Of a stretch of 64,000 bases of DNA, positions 11,970-24,000 are shown piece after piece (position 1 is the first letter of the stretch; every line of letters begins with the position of its first letter). The position numbers and the translations under genes are program-made. The notes beneath the pieces are model-generated. The model did not search any database and was not told where the DNA came from. It saw only the letters and a program-made list of their open reading frames with translations. The DNA is taken from contig JAMZAV010000952.1 in NCBI GenBank assembly GCA_024449915.1, positions 1 to 64,000 on the forward strand. The letters run 5' to 3'. Source of the stretch: Sweltsa coloradensis (Eukaryota; Arthropoda; Insecta; Plecoptera; Chloroperlidae).

Positions 11970-12220
11970 ATACTTGCTCCAATTAAAGAATGAAAATGCT
12001 CTCATCACATGGCAGTGGTGGGGGTAGTATTAACAAGTGGTAAAAGGAATGATGCCTTTGTGTATTAAAGAAAAATAGGTGTAGCCAACACAACACATAT
12101 CTATACTAGACCAGTGTTAGATCCACGCTGAGCTAGCATTAATAGAGTTGTGACAGTTGTTATGTTGGGAAAACAATTTCAAAGTTAGTATTTGCGTTCT
12201 TTTGTTGGAACCACTATATT
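11970..12220. mobile_element. TA-flanked MITE, copy 2 (internally deleted)
   Basis: The ends CTCCAATTAAAGAATG and GTTCTTTTGTTGGAACCAC match the copy at 7444-7923. Internal blocks such as GTTATGTTGGGAAAACAAT are also shared. It is about 230 bp shorter. Confidence 0.6.
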
Positions 12221-12496
12221 AATGCAGAAGTTCTGTTGCCAAATACCAAGTGATAAGTAGCAATACACATCCAATAGGCAATAACTTCACTTTATGCAGG
12301 GGTTGAAGTTAACACTCGTTTGGTATGTCAATTGTTCCTCGCTCCTAAACCTGTGTCCAACTGCAGAAGGTCCCGCCCGGGTTTAAATTCCAGTTTGAGC
12401 AAAGGTTTCAAACTAATGAAATGAGAACCCCTAGTTGTAAATGGTAACTTTGTATCCAAACTAGCAACAAACCACATAAAATATGTAAAATAAATA

Positions 12497-13234
12497 CCGT
12501 ATTGTTCCGAATATAGCGCGATGTTTTTTTCCGAAAATACAATCTCAAAAACAGCACTCGCGTTATTTCCGCGCGCTTGCATTTGAAATAGCGCCTGAAC
12601 ATAGGCCACGCCTCTATACAACTCCCGCGCATAGTCTGCTGCGCTTCGCCCCGCCCACCCACTCGAAGCCACTGAACTCGGCCGAACCTTGGGCGAAACT
12701 GTCTGCTAGTCGTCAGAATCCTTAGCCGTGATCACATCGTGACCTAGCTTGACCTACATAGATTTTGTTTGTCGGGTTGTCTATCTACGTTGCTAAGAGC
12801 TAAGAGTCTACGTAACGTAATAATGAGTGATGAAGGAGAAGATGAAATGGCTCAAGATGAACAAATGAAGACTGCTGATCGCGTGGAAAAGAAAGGTTCC
12901 TCTGCCTTACAAATCAGCAAGGGATTGCGAAGGAGCTAGGCCTAGGCCTACGACCATAGATACTAGGGCCTAGTATAACCCCCACCCCCCCCACGACGTA
13001 AACATTGAAGACCAGGAATCAGACTGGTGAACTGTGGTTGACATGTGAGCTTGTGCTTGGCCCTACCCTGTAAAAAACTATAGGCCTAGGCCCTAACATT
13101 GTTCAAAATGTTTTGTTGTAAGTGTTTCATGTACATTTTAATTTTCTTTGATTTTTTTCTTTTTTCTTGAAATGATTCTGTAAAATTGGGGGTTGTGTTA
13201 TATTCGAGGTCGTGCTTTATTCGGAACAATACGG
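12497..13234 (+). mobile_element. TA-flanked DNA transposon relic (mariner/pogo-like), 738 bp
   Basis: The terminal inverted repeats begin CCGTATTGTTCCGAATA at both ends and are flanked by TA (12495-12496 and 13235-13236), the target of the Tc1/mariner superfamily. An internal ATG frame (12823-12939) may be a transposase remnant. The family assignment rests on the TA flanks and not on a catalytic domain. Confidence 0.7.
12823..12939 (+). pseudogene. Short acidic ORF inside the TA-flanked relic
   Basis: A 38-codon frame starting MSDEGEDEMAQDEQMK and ending GLRRS. It lies inside the terminal repeats of the element at 12497-13234. It could be the first codons of a transposase whose body has been deleted. 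No catalytic motif is present. Confidence 0.35.
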
Positions 13235-14828
13235 TAATAATTAATAAAGTAATAACCTCCCTCACCAAAAATCAATGTTTGTACAAGTGGTTAAGCTATA
13301 CATAAAAATGTATTTATTTAATAAATAAATAAATAATTGCTTGAGGAACTATTTCAATCTAGGTACACAAATATTATCTTCGTACTTGCGTGCACAAAAA
13401 ATCTGCATTATTTAATTGCACTTGCACCTACGCTTATTCAAATTTCTGTATTGCAAACTACATATTAATGAAGGCCCTACAGAATACTATAGAAAATTGT
13501 GTGTCAATAATGTTGTATTTAAAAATAACCCTTTGGAACATTATTTTCTCAACCTGCCAAAAATTATATTATATATTGCAGCACAATTAAATTATCATTT
13601 CATTTATATAAATTGCAAAAGTTAGTACGTAATATAAACTAGTGAAAACTAACTTGTAAGCCTAGATAAGAGAACTATTTGTCGCTAGCAGTAAAAAAGA
13701 GTTCAACAACCCTTGCTATTATTATTGGCATTAACAGGGTCGCCTGAAAGTGCAGACTATCTCATGTCGAAGAACTTGCAGGAACATTCGTGTCAAGATA
13801 AAGTTCAACACTCAAAACATTAATATTGTTTTTCTTCAATTAAAAAAAAATGTACTTGCACGACCCTAACCCCCTACAATCATAATCGGTACCCAGCCTT
13901 GTTTAATGGAACGTTGACCAAAATAACGCTGACATTTATATTAATGTTCTAGCGTTCCAAGTTTATTTTGACTCGAATGTCTCTGCAATGCCTGTTATAC
14001 CAGGCTATGCTATTCAGCAATTATTTCCATTTATGACCTTCCATTCTCCAACTCCAACTGACTTTAGAACACCTAAATACAGCAGTAATGGATAATGATC
14101 AACTACATACAACTTCTAGCAGCCAACTATGCTGCACTTAGACATGCTCAAACGAACCAAGACAGGGCAAACATGGAAACATCTAACAGATATATCCCAA
14201 GTCTTCGGTCTCTTAGTATACATTAACTCGCAACTTACTACCATATGTACCCCTGGTTTACTGTCAAACGTACGACTGTCCAACAAATCTTTTAAATTAT
14301 AACAACGCAACTAGACCTGTGCCAATATTTGAATGTTTACGAATAATAAATCCTTTCAATTTGATGTGAAATAAGAACTATTAGTAGTCGTTACTATAAT
14401 AAGTTGACGTTGTTTTCATGTCACGCCAGCCAGTTTACGATAAATATAATGTACATATTTCACGATACATGAAGATTTTTTAGTAATAATAAGTAGGCCT
14501 ACTTAAATAATTTTTTAACTAATAATCACATCAATCAATCCCTACCCTTTGAAGACAATAATATTTGATATTCATTATTTAAAATTGAAACATTGTAAAA
14601 CATTAAAAATTTTGATGTCTTACAAAATCAATATTCGCACAAGTCTAAACGTAACATATGGAATGAGCGAGATAGTTCTCCATTCCTGCCAAATCGGCCG
14701 ACTGGAATCCCATCTAACAACACTACCAACTAAACCAATTGACTCGCTGAGAAAAACAACATCTCAAAACAACACTAACTATGCATAATATACAAAAGTG
14801 CACGTCGAAGTAGAAACCAGCGTCGGGC
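13235..14828 (-). other. Region after the LMBRD2 stop; probable 3' UTR at its right end
   Basis: No coding signal is seen. LMBRD2 terminates at 14829, so the first part to the left should be its 3' UTR. Several TTTATT strings (AATAAA on the minus strand) occur, for example near 13961 and 13310, and I cannot choose between them. Confidence 0.4.
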
Positions 14829-15015
14829 TTAGACGTCGTCGAAGAGGCCTCGCGGGGGCGGACCCACGCGGCCTCTAGTGGGGAAGAGTTCGGTGGACTG
14901 ATAGGACAAGTCGTCTTCAACCTCTCCCCCGCCAAACAGCGCGTCTCGGTCGCCCACGCTGAACGCGAGGTCTCGCTCCCCGCTGTACAGACGGTCGCGC
15001 CCGTGGTCCTGAGAC
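14829..15015 (-). CDS. LMBRD2: LMBRD2 terminal coding exon 12
   Basis: Acceptor ACTCTCAG. Encodes [19 protein letters not shown] and a C-terminus [10 protein letters not shown] followed by TAA. The final residues resemble the human FNDV end. A second AG seven bases in would break the frame. Confidence 0.88.
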
Positions 15016-18000
15016 CTGAGAGTGGACAACGGTTTCAGAATAATAGGGATTGGAAATAATATTGATGCTTTTGAATATTTCCCCTGGTCTACCAATGACA
15101 GTATTCAAAAAACACAACAGCAAATTCAAAATTATAAATACTGGTAAGTATTTTTGGTAGCATTAGAAGTTGGAACAATAGGGCCTAGCCTGCATGGAAA
15201 AAACAAATATGATTATAGCTACCGTATCAGTAGGCTATGGTTTTTAGAATAATTTGTTAATTCAATTAATTCAAACTTAAAAACCCATAAGGCTACTGAT
15301 TATGTTTCAATATTTTCAAGAGAACTATAGTTCTAACAAAACCAGAGCTTATAGTAGGCCTACTAATCGTTTTCTGTTTGGTAGCGTTCTTAAGAGACTT
15401 CACGAGACATACATATACACGGCACGCTCGTAAGCACTCAAATTCAGATGTACAATGCTCTGGAGAAAAATTGAAACGACATACGTGAATTCTAAAATGC
15501 ACAAGACACAGATATTTTTATGCAGAACAACATACAACAAACAGAATTGATGTATGTAATAAACCCTACTATACACCATTGTTACGCATAAAGTCGACGC
15601 AACGGGAAAAAGAAGAGGTTGCTCCCTTCGCGTTGACTTTACGCTTAACAATGGTGAATAGTAGGGTTTATTACATAAAGCAATTCGAATTTGTTGTATG
15701 TTCTTCTGCATAAAAATAACTGTCTTGTGCATTTTAGAATTCACGTATGTCATTTCAATTTTTCTCCAGAGCGTTGTACATTTGAATTTGAGTGCTTACG
15801 GGCGTTCCAAGGTAATATCTGTCTTGTGAAAACTCTTAAGATATAATTTAAAAAAGTGTAACTTTAGTTGGTTTTAATCAATAAAATTGGTGTTGAATCG
15901 TTTTTTTACCAACAAAAAACATTATTATTAAAAAAATTATGAACATTTTTTTGTGGCTAAAATATCAACAAGATTTCACAAGTTGTCCTTTGTAAATCAG
16001 TTTTCATAGCTAGAATAGACTTTAAATAAATGATTTAAGGACGTTACCTTTCTCTTGCTCGCTCGTACGACCGGTCGCTGCCCAGACTGGAGTTGGTGTT
16101 TGTGTGCGCGGAGTAGTCCGGCAGCTCCACGTCCCTCAGCAGCACGGTGCGAGCGGACTCGGACGAGTCGTCGCGCGGCATGGGACGGACTGGAAGGGAA
16201 CCACTAGATTAATATACTGTGACAACCTAGTCAATCTGCACAGTAAACAAAATTACTACACTTGACCAGTCAAGCTATTTGTATTTTGAGTCTATGTATT
16301 ATTATTTAATTTGTTAACTTATCCAGAACTATCTACTAAGAAAGTGCCAATAGTGATTTTAACGTTCGAATAGTTGATGGTTAAAAGTTTGAATATGGAA
16401 TACGAATATTTTTATTCTTTTTTTTTTTTAAGTAGTATAACGATAACCGTATTTACTTAATTTTAATTGTAAGTGTATAATAATTATAAACTCTGGGCTG
16501 CCAAACAAACTCGAATATTTTATGAATTTCTAATATTTGCACACCCCTAGTATTGATACGATTATAGGTCACGATCAACCCTATTTTGGCCACTCAGAAA
16601 TAAAATTCTATGAGATCTTTCTAGATGATCCTTGGGATGTTGCGTCCTGTCGATGATGAGGCACTACTCGACAAAACGTTGCCATGTTGGGGGCTTCTGC
16701 AAGACTTCTAACAATATCAACAATCTAATCAACATGGGTGGCAAAATACCAATCAGTGCCTCATATCAGTCATCAGTAGAGGTAGTGAAAAATGGTGATA
16801 ACAAAATTTGCAATTTTTTTAAAATATCCATTTTATTGCCTACAATGTAATATTGTCGACGAATTACATCATTTAGCGATGGAAAAAACACATTTTGAAA
16901 ACGCGAAATTCGCGAAATCTCGTGTATATCGCAAAATAACGAACAAAATTGTACAAAACTGGTCAAAACGCGAATTAACTCGCGAAATTAAGCATTTTAG
17001 AGCTCAAAACGTGAGGGATGGTGAAGGTGCCGGTCCAGACCGAACATTCCTCGCGCAGCGGGCGGTACATCGTTCCGTGACGTCACGGGCTCCACGGAAA
17101 TAAACCGCCAAAATAACCACACGTATCACGGACTCCGCGACAATAGTCCACCAAAATAATGGTGCGTACAAATATTTATTTTTGCTTGAGAATCGATTCT
17201 GAATAAATAAAATAAATAAATAAATTTTATTTAGAGTCTACCCACTCAGTTATATAACTGATTTTCAGTGGGGGACTTTAAATCAAAGCGACCAAGCCAA
17301 CCCTGCAGGCCCCGACGCAATCGACGAGTGAGCGATAACCAACCAAAGATCGATATTTTTAATAGGAAATATAGCAATCAGTGGTATGGACAGTGCGAAC
17401 ACCCGCGAATCAACGCCAGAATCAACAAGGCCGATTCAGAACAACTCTGAAATTTATTATGTGCTTCGTTGCTAGGACGGCTCCAAAGTCACCGTTTACA
17501 AACTCCTAAGACAAGAACTGATGGACTTTAGTCCAAATCAGAAGTTAAAAAACTTCTGACTTAAGCGGGAATCGAACCCTGGACCTTCTGCATTGGAAGC
17601 AGATACGCTAACAACAAGACCAACGAGTGTGGGTCACAATGATCGATTCTAACGAATTGGAATTTCTGTGATCCCTACTTAACCCTCTCCCGGCCAGAGC
17701 ATTCTAAAGCGTTGTGCGGGTCTGCGAGAACTCCAGTGTTTAATGTGACCAGGAGAGTGTTAACCCTCTCCCGGCCAGAGCGTTCTAAAGCGTTGTGCGG
17801 GTCTGAGAGAACTCCAGTGTTTAATGTGACCAGGAGAGTGTTAAAAGGCTTAAAGGGAGGGCTTTTTTTTAATTAAAATTTAATTTAATTTTTTTTTTTT
17901 AGATATAATTATGTTTTTGACCATTTAATTGAAATCGCGAAAAACGCAAAATTTGGGTTTTATAAAACCAAATTTGGATTTTTATATCACCATTTCTCAT

Positions 18001-21000
18001 TACCTCTAGTCATCAGTCATCATTGACACGACGCAAAAGCCCAAGGATTATCCAGAAGTCATCTACGGGTCGTGAAAGCCTAAAATATGAGCATTAAATT
18101 TTAAGAAACTTAATTGACAAATAACTGCAAAAAGTGGCCTCACCACAGAGTGTGTATTATTTATAAATCTAGTTACATTAACATAGGAACATTAACAGTA
18201 ATTCTAGCGATCAATCATACATAACAAACGTTCCCTCCAATCGTGGGATTGCTAATTTTACTCTATTATAAACTCAAGAAAAAACACCTTTTTAAATAAT
18301 GTTTCAACTTTTTAATTAAAATTAAAAATATTCCTGCAACCAACTTTAAAAAAACAAACAAGTTAGTCCAACAAGTGCAAGAACCAGCCTAAAAATAGCT
18401 ATTTCAGCCACGTAAGGTTGAGACCCACATCCTCCCCCTCTCCCACTCACCCCTATCCTCCTGCTTCTGCCGCGGAGGGCGGTACCGAGTCCCGAACCGA
18501 TCCTGGAACTCCTTCATGCGGTCCATCGTGTCCTGTACTCGCTGCTTTCTCCTCCTCTCTGAAACAACCAAGATGACATTGTTATAGGGAGAGATGTGCA
18601 AAAATGTTTTTTTAACCCATATCGGCTTACTCGCCGGTCGAATAGACGGGCTATTTGAAATGATCGCCGAATAACCTGGCCGTCGGATCGACAGGCTGGA
18701 ACAGCGCGCTACATTATCGGTCGTTGTATGAGAATGGTTCGTCCAATCACCAAGAGATTGCGCTCAATGTACTCTACGCACTTCGCTGCATCCAACGATG
18801 TGTTTGGCTCGTCACTCGGTCAAGTTTTAGCCTGTCTATGCTTGAAGGAAAGATTATGTTTGCATTCGTAGGCGGTATGGCGGCGCGCGCGCTATAGCGG
18901 CGACGGCAATTTGCAATATTTTGAAGGATTTGACGAAGATGAGGGGTGTGATATTTTGACACCAAGAAAAATTCGTAGGAAAGTTCATACACCCTAGACA
19001 TATTTTATTTAGGCTATATTTTAATTTTAATTTCAAGTAAATCGGGTTATTTTTGTAGGAGCAGTGAATTTTTCGCTGAGGTGCGCTCCGCACCCCATTT
19101 CGTAAAAAATAAATGTATTTCAGGGGTACCGCGCAGCGATTTTTAATGGGAAGCTGATGGGTTAAAGTTTAAAAATTTGCGCATTAAAAATAAAAATTCG
19201 TCATATTTTGTTATATCAAAAAAACAATTTGATAATGCACATTGCACAACAAAAATAATAATTTAAAAAAATGCCTAGTTTTAAATTTAAATTATCAGTA
19301 TCACAAATTCCAGGACCATTTATGATTAATTAGAAGAAAAACAAGCACATGAGAGTGAGAATCAGTTTTAATTTTAACTTTTAAAATTTCTGCCTTCAGT
19401 TTTCAAAGTTTCTTACAAGATTAATTTCGACTACCCGGCACCTCCACCAAAATTACAAAATTATGTATTTTTCGTATAATGTCGATATTTTGATATGAAG
19501 TATTTTGAGCTTACTCAGGTAAACAATTATTACGACTCACAATCACGTTGTATGACCCGGCACCTCCACCATATGTACCAGCCAGGATTAATTTAATTTC
19601 GACTAACTACCCAGCACCTCCACCAAAACTTTGAAAACAAAAATTGTTTGAAATTTCATGACCTAATTCTCGTTTCAAGACATAATCGCCAATTTTGCCA
19701 CTAGTTCGAGGTATCAACTAAAATATTGCAAAAATTCGTGAATTGGAAATTGGTACCATTCAATCACAATTCAGATAATTCATGTGCAAACTGAATTTGA
19801 AGAGATTATTGCAACTTTAAAAAAAAAATCGCAAATTTGGTTCTAGCACCATTTTTGCACAACTCTAGTTAAATAGGGTACGTTTGAATATGAAATCTGT
19901 TCGCTCGGAACGCTCCGCCTCAACTTCAGGGTATAATGATAATTGGTTCCAAGCGCATTCTGTTGTGTTTGATGTTGCGGGAGAATCGGAGAGTACGCCA
20001 ATCGCTAGATGAAAATCAAGCGAGCGACGGAGTCCTCTCTGTTTAGGCCACAAAATTCAAATTGAAAAATGGCGGAAGCAGTTAAAGATAGCATGTATGG
20101 AATGGAATTAGATGCTCAATTATGTGCTTTTATTTAGATAAGATCACAAATTTTTATCAAAGCTCAGCACATCAATGTGATGCACAATAATGAAGTGTTT
20201 TAGTTTTTTTTTTTTTAAAATGCTTATGTGCAAAAAACTTCTTGTCTGGTCCAACTGGAGCATGCATGCAGTAAGCCATTTTATTTTATGTTTTTTATGC
20301 CCTTCATAGGCCTACGAAAAATCGGTTGTAGGTGTAGGCTAGGCTCAGGCAAAGATAATACGCCCTGCAATAGCCTTCAGTGTGTTACACGTGGGACTGC
20401 ATGCCGTGCACCCCTCCCTTTACACTTCCATGTTTTGGTAGGTGTAGGTTATGTGTGTGGATTTCACTTTTGTAAAGAGCACATTGCAACTGTTTAAAAA
20501 ATTAACAAATAAGGTTGGGATTTGATTATAAATTCGTGATCGATATTAAACCAATAATTTCGATATCATAAAAAAATTAATTTAAAAATTTAAAATAAGT
20601 TTTTTTCTCCATCTTTTTTAATGTAAAAATAGGTAATGAAATGATGCAAAAAGTAAATAATATTTTTACATGTTTCAAAATCGATTTTCATTTTTTTTTT
20701 TAAAGATAGCAAATTGATTTCGAATCAAAAGTCAATTTTGCTTCGACATCGTTGTCGAATCGAATAATCGATGTCAAGTTCAAACCCTAAAAACAAGCGC
20801 TCGATTGCGTTTGATTTAAAGCCAATTTTTGGAGTCGGAGAGCAGTCTGTTCTCTATAATCTATGATTATGTGACTGCACCGACTCTTGTCTCTCTGCAA
20901 GATTTGTTCTTTATTAAACAAAATGCATCTTCAAAGTACAGACACTCAAAATAAAAGCATACGTTGTACACAAAAATATTTTGTTGACAAGAAAGAGCAG

Positions 21001-24000
21001 AAAATTCTTGAGGTAATACCATATCGTAAACGTGTGTAACAATTGATTTATGACCAAAAACAAATAAAATATTATACAGTGGCATATGTTGGGTGTAGAA
21101 AGGGCAAAACTCAGCCATTATTAGAAGCAAAAAAATGTTCAGTTAACAAAAGAATTCAAATATATCTACATTGCTATGAACATTAGCAATGCTTCACACT
21201 AACACTACAAGGCTACACTTGACTCACCGCGCTTGATGAGCTCTCGTCCCTCATCAACCAGGTCAGCCGTCACCTCGTCGTCCCCAACAAACTGCTGCCA
21301 ACCCACGAAAGACAAGACTCGAGCACCGATGCTGAAGTACGTCGCGAGACAGAACGCCAACATCGCCATAGGGAAGTAGACGTTGAAGCCGTCGGAGATT
21401 ATCGAGATGACGTCCATGTGGCCCATCACCTGGTGAACAAACCAAGTGACATCTTAGTAATGACAGTGATAGCGGCAAGGTGTGTGGTTTGTTTAATTAT
21501 TCTGCATAATCTTAAATCTTAAAATTATAAATTAAAATATTTTGTACCTATTCTTAAAAAATAACAAATAAAAAATAATACGAACGGATTACAATTTACA
21601 AATTATCATGAATTTAAATTATGTTTGTTGTTTATATCTCTATTAATGCAATATTGTTATTCGAGGCGATAAGTGATATGATACACGACGATGAAGGACA
21701 ATTTTAAAAAATCATGCCTAGGCCCTACGACCTATGCGTAGAGGTAGTGAAAAATGGTGATAACGAAATTCGCGAATTTTTTTAAATGTCCTTTTTAGTG
21801 CCTAAAATGTAATATTGTCGACGAATTACATCATTTAGAGATGGAAAAAACACATTTTGAAATCGCGAAATTCGCGAAATCTCGTGTATAGCGCGAAATA
21901 ACGAACAAAATTGTATGAAACTGGTCAAAACGCGAATTAACTCGCGAAATTGAAGAGTGCAAAATGTAAGGGATGGTGGAGGTGCCGGTCCAGTTTTGGT
22001 GGAGGTGCCGGTCCAGACTGAATATTACGCGTGCGGTAGGCGGTACAGTCATCAAACAGTCAACGCAACGCGCGCGTCACGGGCTTCACGGAAATAGACC
22101 GCGGAAATAACGGCGCGTATATTGCTCCGCGGAAATAGTCCACCAAAATAACAGTGCATACAAATATTTATTTTTTGTTGGGAATCGACTCTGAATCGAT
22201 ATTTAGGTCACAATGATCGATTCTAACTTTTTGTAATCGATGTCATCCCTAACTTAAGGGGCTCCGTTTTTTTTTTTTTTTTTTGGATTTTTGGATTTTT
22301 TCGAAACGTTTTTGACAATTTTTTCGAAATTGCGAAAAACGCGAAATTTGGGTTTTTAAAAACGAAATTTGCGTTTTTATATCACCATTTTTCATTACCT
22401 CTACCTATGCGGGATTCGAACCCACGTCCTTGTTGAAATTGGAATCGATCATTGTGACCTAAGAATCAATTCGATTCGGAATTGAAGAAAAAACTTTTTA
22501 ACTGTAAGACTATGTACAGTTATTTTGGTGGTCATTTTCCGCAGAACCCGTGATACGCGGAGATATTTCCGCGGAGCCCGTGAAGGCGTATCTCGCCCGC
22601 TGTACGTCACGAAATGATGTATTTTTCAACATTGCGTCGTCGCCTGTTGACCATACTGCCTGCCTTTGTGTACGATCGGCGTCTAGCGGGAGAGGGAGGG
22701 ACAGTAGACATTGTAGTTCATCGCTCTGCCACGCCCCAAAACACGACGCGGGAACGTTTAAACTGTCATCCATGTCATCCCTAATGTTGATTACATGTAG
22801 GTGAGATTTCAAAGAATTATGTGACATATTTTTAGCTCTTGTGATTGTTCCCACAAATTAATAAAAAGTGTTCTTTGCGGCCTACCTGCGTGTAATGCGT
22901 CTCCAAGATGTGCTGCTTGATGATGTGACTGTCCATGTGTATCAGCCCCAGGAAGTTTAGACACATGGGCGGCGTCAGTCGGCACAGCATCATCCCGGAG
23001 AAGACCAGAGAGTATTCGTCAGTCTGATGATGCGGCGCCAGATAGTAGAGATTCAAGAATCGGATCTGCAGCACCGTGGAGTAGGCGCAGTAGCAGAGGT
23101 ACGCGATGATTAGCGTAGACACCACCTAAAACACAATACGAGGATGTTGAACAAGAGGCGTATCTAAAGCATGTGCCGTCCCGTACAGAATTAACAATTG
23201 TAAGATCTTAAAAAAGGTGTGAAACGGATCATTTTGACGCGTCTACTCATGCATGAGTTCGACGTTTCAGCACCTTCAAGACGACTGCTTGTTGAAAGTC
23301 CGTTTACTCGTTGCCTCTCTCGTTCGGGATCGTGTTTGAATGCCTTGACCAATGGTAATGGGGCTGGTCATGTGTGCTTCTGCTGCAACCTCGCTGGTAG
23401 TTGTTACACCCACAGTGGTTCCGAAACGTCATGCACGAGTAAGTGTAAACATGCAACGCGGCGAAATGACCCGATTAACACCTTATTTAATATATTCGGG
23501 CCGTGAAAGTCTTAAATGTTTTATAATTGTAAGATCAATGAAAGTGAACAAGATCACTCCGTCATTACGTTTATTTGGTATAAGGGCGAATGTTGTCAAG
23601 TCACTTTATGGCACTTTAAGGATTCGGGTCAACAGGTCCATGTAAGACAGATACAGTCGCTGGTAGGACGTAGGGGGGGGGGGGAGAGAACAGTGCTTGC
23701 CTCTATCTTCAGAAAGTTTTCTACTCCCGTACTTGTAGAAGAAGTCAAGTTGGGATTTACCATACAGCATCTTTTCTGCCAGTCAGAGGAATAAGTTACA
23801 ATTCTGCCCTGAGCCTAGACAGGTCGTGCGTATCTTTATAGTTTATGCTATTGCAGGGCTGCCACTGATATTTTTTTCAAATCCTGTATGAGGACGTTAA
23901 ATATCCGCAAATATCCGTGAAAAGTCTAAAAACGTTGATTTCATTGATCAAACTATGAAAATGGATAAATGTGATGTTTATATTTGTTACCATCTTAACC

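Larger units (their letters stand above)
16777..18008. mobile_element. hAT-like MITE (family TAGAGGTAGTG), copy 1, with nested insertions
   Basis: The ends TAGAGGTAGTGAAAAATGG and its inverted partner (CCATTTCTCATTACCTCTA) are flanked by a perfect 8-bp duplication GTCATCAG (16769-16776 and 18009-18016). It is the same family as 21739-22403. It is longer because a SINE (17204-17631) and a tandem TTAA element (17679-17844) are inserted in it. It lies in LMBRD2 intron 10. Confidence 0.92.

Noticed and set aside
12328..12672. 114-codon minus-strand ORF
   Set aside because: It straddles the left end of the TA-flanked relic at 12497 and shows no domain, so it is chance coding potential.
17560..17632. 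Functional tRNA gene (CCA-like anticodon loop)
   Set aside because: It continues into a SINE body shared by three copies and lacks a complete acceptor stem.
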